Origin: CAYWLI01 sp964519535
Lineage (GTDB): Bacteria; Desulfobacterota; B13-G15; RBG-16-54-18
Length of the DNA: 8,296 nt
Direction: 5' to 3'
Assembly: GCA_964519535.1 (NCBI GenBank)
Contig: CAZFIR010000002.1
Location: forward strand, 1 to 8,296
The notes beneath the pieces are model-generated. The model worked only from the letters and a program-made list of their open reading frames with translations. It was not told the DNA's origin and did not search any database. Position 1 is the stretch's first letter. Every line of letters starts with the position of its first letter. A program made the position numbers and the translations under genes. Below, piece by piece: positions 5,587-8,296 of this stretch.

Positions 5587-5965
5587 AGAAATTGCGCAGG
5601 AGTGGATAGACCGGGCGGAAGAAGACTTTGGGTTTGCCTCCTCATCTGTGAAGCTTGAGAATTATTTTGCTCAAATCTGCTTCCACTTTCAGCAAGCGGC
5701 TGAAAAACATCTCAAAGCGTTTATCATCGCACACGACCTCGAATTTAGGCCTGTCCACAACCTGTTAGAATTATTGGCTATCTGCAAGGAAAAGGATGCA
5801 AACATTGCAGAAATAGAAGAAGCATGTCGATATCTCAATCCGTTCTATATTGATACCCGCTACCCCGTCAATTGGCCTACCCAGTATGATAACGAGACCG
5901 CCCTTATGGCACAAGAGGCTGCTGAAACCATAAGGACGTGGATTAAGGCGTCCTTGCACATGTAA
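5576..5965 (+). CDS. HEPN-domain protein, toxin-type partner of MNT
   Basis: A 129-residue all-helical HEPN protein with the family core ICFHFQQAAEKHLKAFIIAH at about 34-53, RPVHNLLELL at 58-67 and a DTRYPV segment at 93-98. I chose the ATG at 5576 because AAGG lies 9 nt upstream and homology begins right after it; a TTG at 5552 would add eight unsupported residues. Many HEPN toxins are RNases with an Rx4-6H motif. I find no Arg followed by His at that spacing: Arg58 is followed by His61 after two residues, and Arg120 by His128 after seven. It may therefore be a catalytically different or inactive member, or use another arrangement. Translation is coupled to the MNT gene by the 11-nt overlap. 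The pair sits between two TOBE copies. Confidence 0.88.
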   Translation: MPNEEIAQEWIDRAEEDFGFASSSVKLENYFAQICFHFQQAAEKHLKAFIIAHDLEFRPVHNLLELLAICKEKDANIAEIEEACRYLNPFYIDTRYPVNWPTQYDNETALMAQEAAETIRTWIKASLHM

Positions 5966-5982
5966 AAATAAAAAGCGTTACA

Positions 5983-6186
5983 GTCACCCTGAGCGCCCAG
6001 GTGACCCTTATCGAGCCCCTCGGGGCAAGCAAGCGGGTCTTTGTGAGGGTGGGGGAGAACGAGCTGCGGACCGTGGTGGAAGCGGATGCCAAGGTAAAGA
6101 TCAACGACACGGTCACCATCACCTTCTCTTCAAAGGATGTGTTTCTCTTCGATGCCCGGACCGGGGGGCGGGTGGATATTGAGTGA
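5983..6186 (+). repeat. TOBE duplication, copy B (pairs with 4971-5174)
   Basis: Second copy of the ungapped 204-nt repeat, starting 17 nt after the HEPN stop and ending at a TGA aligned with that of copy A. The two encoded 58-residue segments from IEPLG differ at 14 positions, mostly conservatively. Confidence 0.85.
6001..6186 (+). pseudogene. TOBE domain fragment of an ABC ATPase, copy B
   Basis: The frame is open from just after a TAA at 5944-5946 to the TGA at 6184-6186 and encodes SVTVTLSAQVTLIEPLGAS through DARTGGRVDIE, the same MalK/UgpC TOBE end as copy A. The first available start is a GTG at 6001 inside the domain with no ribosome binding site, and there is no ATPase core, so I treat it as a remnant. 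It may have begun as the end of a full ABC ATPase gene displaced elsewhere, or as a duplicate of copy A. Confidence 0.5.
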
Positions 6187-6231
6187 GTAAAAGGGTCTAC
6201 ACTTATTTTAAATTAATCTTCAACCTTCGTC

Positions 6232-6260
6232 TTTACACTCTCCTACAGACACCATATAAT
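6232..6260 (+). promoter_or_regulatory. Near-consensus sigma70 promoter of the TIR-TPR gene
   Basis: TTTACA (five of six), a 17-nt spacer and a perfect TATAAT. The start of transcription would be about 6267, leaving a leader of about 104 nt, AT-rich and without an obvious hairpin, up to the ATG at 6371. The spurious 66-codon ORF at 6183-6383 spans this promoter and is not called. Confidence 0.6.
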
Positions 6261-6370
6261 AATAGCGCCAAATCTATTATGATGAGTTGCATTTATTGTA
6301 AGACCTTACTAATTTATCTAAGTTTAATTAATAATATGGACGATGTTGCGCGACAGGGGGGTAATAAACA

Positions 6371-8218
6371 ATGGACAGATTAAAAGCGTTTGTCGGTCAT
6401 AGTTTTGATGAGAAGGATCAGGGATTAGTTCAGTCGTTTCTGAGTTACTTCGATAGCTTAAAGGATACCACAGGTCTTGAATGGGATCATGCTGAGAAGG
6501 CCGAACCGAAAGAGTTATCGAGAAAAGTAAGAGAAAAAATGGAAAATAAAGATCTTTTTATTGGAATATTTACAAAAAAAGATAACAGTATCGAACCTGA
6601 CAAATTGAAAGGCATAAGAAAATATTACTTAGGATCTAAAGCAGATAATTTTAGATGGGGTTCGTCAGAATGGATAATTCAAGAGAGTGGATATGCGCTT
6701 GCTAAAGGAATGGAGCTAATATTGTTGAAAGAAAAAGACGTTTACATTACTGCTGGCCTACAAGGAGATATTGAGTTCATCCCCTTTGCAAGAGAAAACC
6801 CCGATGCTTGTTTTAAAAAAATAAATGAAATGATAGGAAGTATGATTGGTAGTAAAAAAAGCAAGGGAGCATATAGCGAAAAGCAGGAAAGTACAGAAGA
6901 TTTAGAAAAACGGGAAATCGAAAGACAAGAGGAAGAGGTTAAGCAAGAGATTAAAGAGAAAAAACAAGATGCATTTGATAAACTCGCCAACGCTATATTT
7001 AATGAAAAAGACTATGTCAAAGCTCAAAAAATATATGAAGAAGAACTTGCAACAACACTTTTAGATGATGAAAAAGAACCGTGGCGAGCTATTGTTCTAA
7101 AATATTCGCATGGGCTTGGTGATAAAGAGGCATTTAGTAAATTAGAAAAACTCGCTGAGGAAAATAAGTATAACCCCGAAGTAGTATGGCAACTAGCTGT
7201 GCGTTATAAAGAAATGAGAGAGTTTAAAAAAGCAAAAGAAAAATATTTGCAAATAAGCACCTTGTACGACCCAAAACAAGAAGATGATAGAAAAGGGATT
7301 GTAAATTGTTATAAGCAAGCAAGTCTGTGTTTAGCGTATGACGGTAAATATGATGAAGCAATTGAGTTACAATCAGAACTTTTGTTTCAAGAGAGCCTTA
7401 AAGAATACAAAGTGAGAGTGCTAGCAGGTTTAGCTACGATAGCAAAAACAAGTGATGACTCAGAAAAGTTTTGTATATATGCAGAAGGTTCTCTAAACTT
7501 AGACTCCTCTGATTCTGATTTAAGATTTGATTTGGCATATCGATATAGCCAAACAGGACATGTCAAGTTGAGTTTGTTACACTATAAAAAATTGACGGAT
7601 ACGATAAAATCGCTGGCAGGGCTCAATAACTTGGGAGTTGCATATGAAACTCTTGGGCTTTCTGCAAAAAGCATAAGAAGTTATTCTGATGCAGCAGAAC
7701 TTAATCATACGCTTGCTATGGCTAATATTGCTCAGAGATACTTAGATGGTGGCTTTGTTGAAGATGCCAAAAGTCAGATAAGAACGGCTAATGATTTATC
7801 TAAAGAGGGAATAGAGATTCACGGGAATATTGGTTTGGCTAAAAATAGATTAGATAAAATATTAGAGGATGAAGAAGAGAAGGAAAAGCAATTATTGATA
7901 GAGGCGGAGAAAGAAAGGGAGTTTAGAACAAAATATTCTGAAGCTTATTATTTTGGCAAAAGCATTGTGAAAGACAAATTTGAGGGTATTTGGAAAACAC
8001 CTTTGGGTAATTTGGAATTAATATTTGATGAGAAGCAATGTACTTTTGCAATTGAAAAAACAATTGAGGAAAAAGTGGAGGCATCAACAGGACTGGCAGG
8101 GCTTGTCTTACATGGAGCGACTTCCGGAAAAGAGAGGATAAAAAAGAAAAATATCAAGGGTATAGTCCCATTTAAGCCACCAGATATGATAGAGTGGTGG
8201 CATGACGAAGAGACATAG
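6371..8218 (+). CDS. TIR-like domain protein with coiled coil, TPR repeats and C-terminal domain
   Basis: A 615-residue soluble protein. Residues 1-155 look like a TIR-type flavodoxin-like fold: first strand LKAFVGHSF (4-12), central strand LFIGIFTKK (62-70), then SEWIIQESGYALAKG (99-113), whose Trp101 and Glu105 sit where TIR NADases carry the SxWxxxE-type catalytic glutamate, and strand MELILL. A charged coiled coil follows (about 170-200), then TPR-like helical repeats (about 201-490; for example DYVKAQKIYEEELA, KYDEAIELQSELL, NNLGVAYETLGLSAKSIRSY), a second charged helix (about 495-525), and a compact C-terminal part (about 530-615; GIWKTPLGNLELIF, STGLAGLVLHG). Two stops lie directly before the ATG, and AGGGGGG sits 9 nt upstream, so the start is firm. 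The gene is much richer in A/T than rpe or the kinase, suggesting transfer. TIR-TPR architecture suggests a defence effector with a sensing repeat scaffold; enzyme activity and trigger are inference. Confidence 0.85.
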   Translation: MDRLKAFVGHSFDEKDQGLVQSFLSYFDSLKDTTGLEWDHAEKAEPKELSRKVREKMENKDLFIGIFTKKDNSIEPDKLKGIRKYYLGSKADNFRWGSSEWIIQESGYALAKGMELILLKEKDVYITAGLQGDIEFIPFARENPDACFKKINEMIGSMIGSKKSKGAYSEKQESTEDLEKREIERQEEEVKQEIKEKKQDAFDKLANAIFNEKDYVKAQKIYEEELATTLLDDEKEPWRAIVLKYSHGLGDKEAFSKLEKLAEENKYNPEVVWQLAVRYKEMREFKKAKEKYLQISTLYDPKQEDDRKGIVNCYKQASLCLAYDGKYDEAIELQSELLFQESLKEYKVRVLAGLATIAKTSDDSEKFCIYAEGSLNLDSSDSDLRFDLAYRYSQTGHVKLSLLHYKKLTDTIKSLAGLNNLGVAYETLGLSAKSIRSYSDAAELNHTLAMANIAQRYLDGGFVEDAKSQIRTANDLSKEGIEIHGNIGLAKNRLDKILEDEEEKEKQLLIEAEKEREFRTKYSEAYYFGKSIVKDKFEGIWKTPLGNLELIFDEKQCTFAIEKTIEEKVEASTGLAGLVLHGATSGKERIKKKNIKGIVPFKPPDMIEWWHDEET

Positions 8219-8296
8219 ATGTCCTCGATGTTCTTATAGCAAAAGCTATGTAATTAGGCGACAAAAGCGCCGTTGTGTCAGATGTAAATATGAGTG
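8202..8296 (+). CDS. Zinc-ribbon protein start, probable IS1595-type transposase, 3' end cut by window
   Basis: The ATG at 8202 opens a frame that overlaps the end of the TIR-TPR gene by 17 nt and is still open at the window edge (31 codons and two bases). It reads MTKRHRCPRCSYSKSYVIRR then QKRRCVRCKYE, a two-CxxC zinc ribbon (Cys7, Cys10, Cys25, Cys28) rich in Arg/Lys. The pattern CPRC, then RRCxRCxYE(W), resembles the N-terminus of IS1595-family transposases as I remember them. With so little sequence another zinc-ribbon protein is possible. Neither an insertion sequence end nor a target duplication can be seen here. Confidence 0.5.
   Translation, partial: MTKRHRCPRCSYSKSYVIRRQKRRCVRCKYE

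Noticed and set aside
6183..6383. 66-codon ORF between TOBE copy B and the TIR-TPR gene
   Set aside because: It contains the consensus promoter, has no recognisable motif and overlaps the firm start at 6371.
6371..8218. Thoeris ThsB or CBASS TIR effector
   Set aside because: No ThsA, cyclase or other partner gene is in the window, and the TPR architecture differs from the classic ones.

Overview
The window looks like a piece of chromosome from a Gram-negative environmental bacterium. A Deltaproteobacteria- or Nitrospirota-like lineage is my guess, from gene style only: a FixL/FixJ-type two-component system with HELNQP-class kinase, a small Rho_N protein coupled to rpe, and an elongator-type tRNA-Met. 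No marker gene here fixes the taxon. The left and middle parts are moderately GC-rich; the right end, from about 6190, is visibly AT-rich and reads as acquired DNA.

Layout. 1-3281 (+): the 3' part of a GAF-PAS-PAS sensor histidine kinase, then a FixJ-like response regulator (receiver plus LuxR-type HTH), then a stand-alone receiver protein. Kinase and regulator are separated by a small element: phased 7-bp repeats (consensus AGTGATC), a 44-codon stump of a four-helix-bundle (23S rRNA intervening-sequence type) gene, and repeats of the same heptamer in inverted orientation. A further inverted array lies just after the regulator. The repeats supply the last codons and stop of the kinase and the start codon and first nine codons of the regulator.

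3282-3750: a hairpin, the C-terminal remnant of a TIGR01777/DUF1731 (YfcH-like) gene on the minus strand, about 165 nt with nothing recognisable, and a tRNA-Met(CAT) on the minus strand. 3751-4766 (-): a two-gene operon of a Rho_N-domain protein and ribulose-phosphate 3-epimerase (rpe), joined by an ATGA overlap.

4853-6186 (+): two ungapped 204-nt copies of a MalK/UgpC-type TOBE domain end, about 82% identical over the 186 nt compared, both ending in aligned stop codons, with no ABC ATPase core. Exactly between them sits an MNT nucleotidyltransferase-HEPN pair with its own promoter, a toxin-antitoxin-type module.

6187-8296 (+): a near-consensus sigma70 promoter and about 100-nt leader precede a 615-aa protein with a TIR-like N-terminus (candidate catalytic Glu105), coiled coil, TPR-like repeats and a compact C-terminal domain, a plausible defence effector. 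Its 3' end overlaps the start of a zinc-ribbon ORF that looks like an IS1595-type transposase N-terminus, cut by the window edge. MNT-HEPN, TIR-TPR and the transposase-like ORF together suggest a small defence or mobile island. The TIR-TPR protein and the heptamer/four-helix element inside the two-component operon are the best candidates for something little described.
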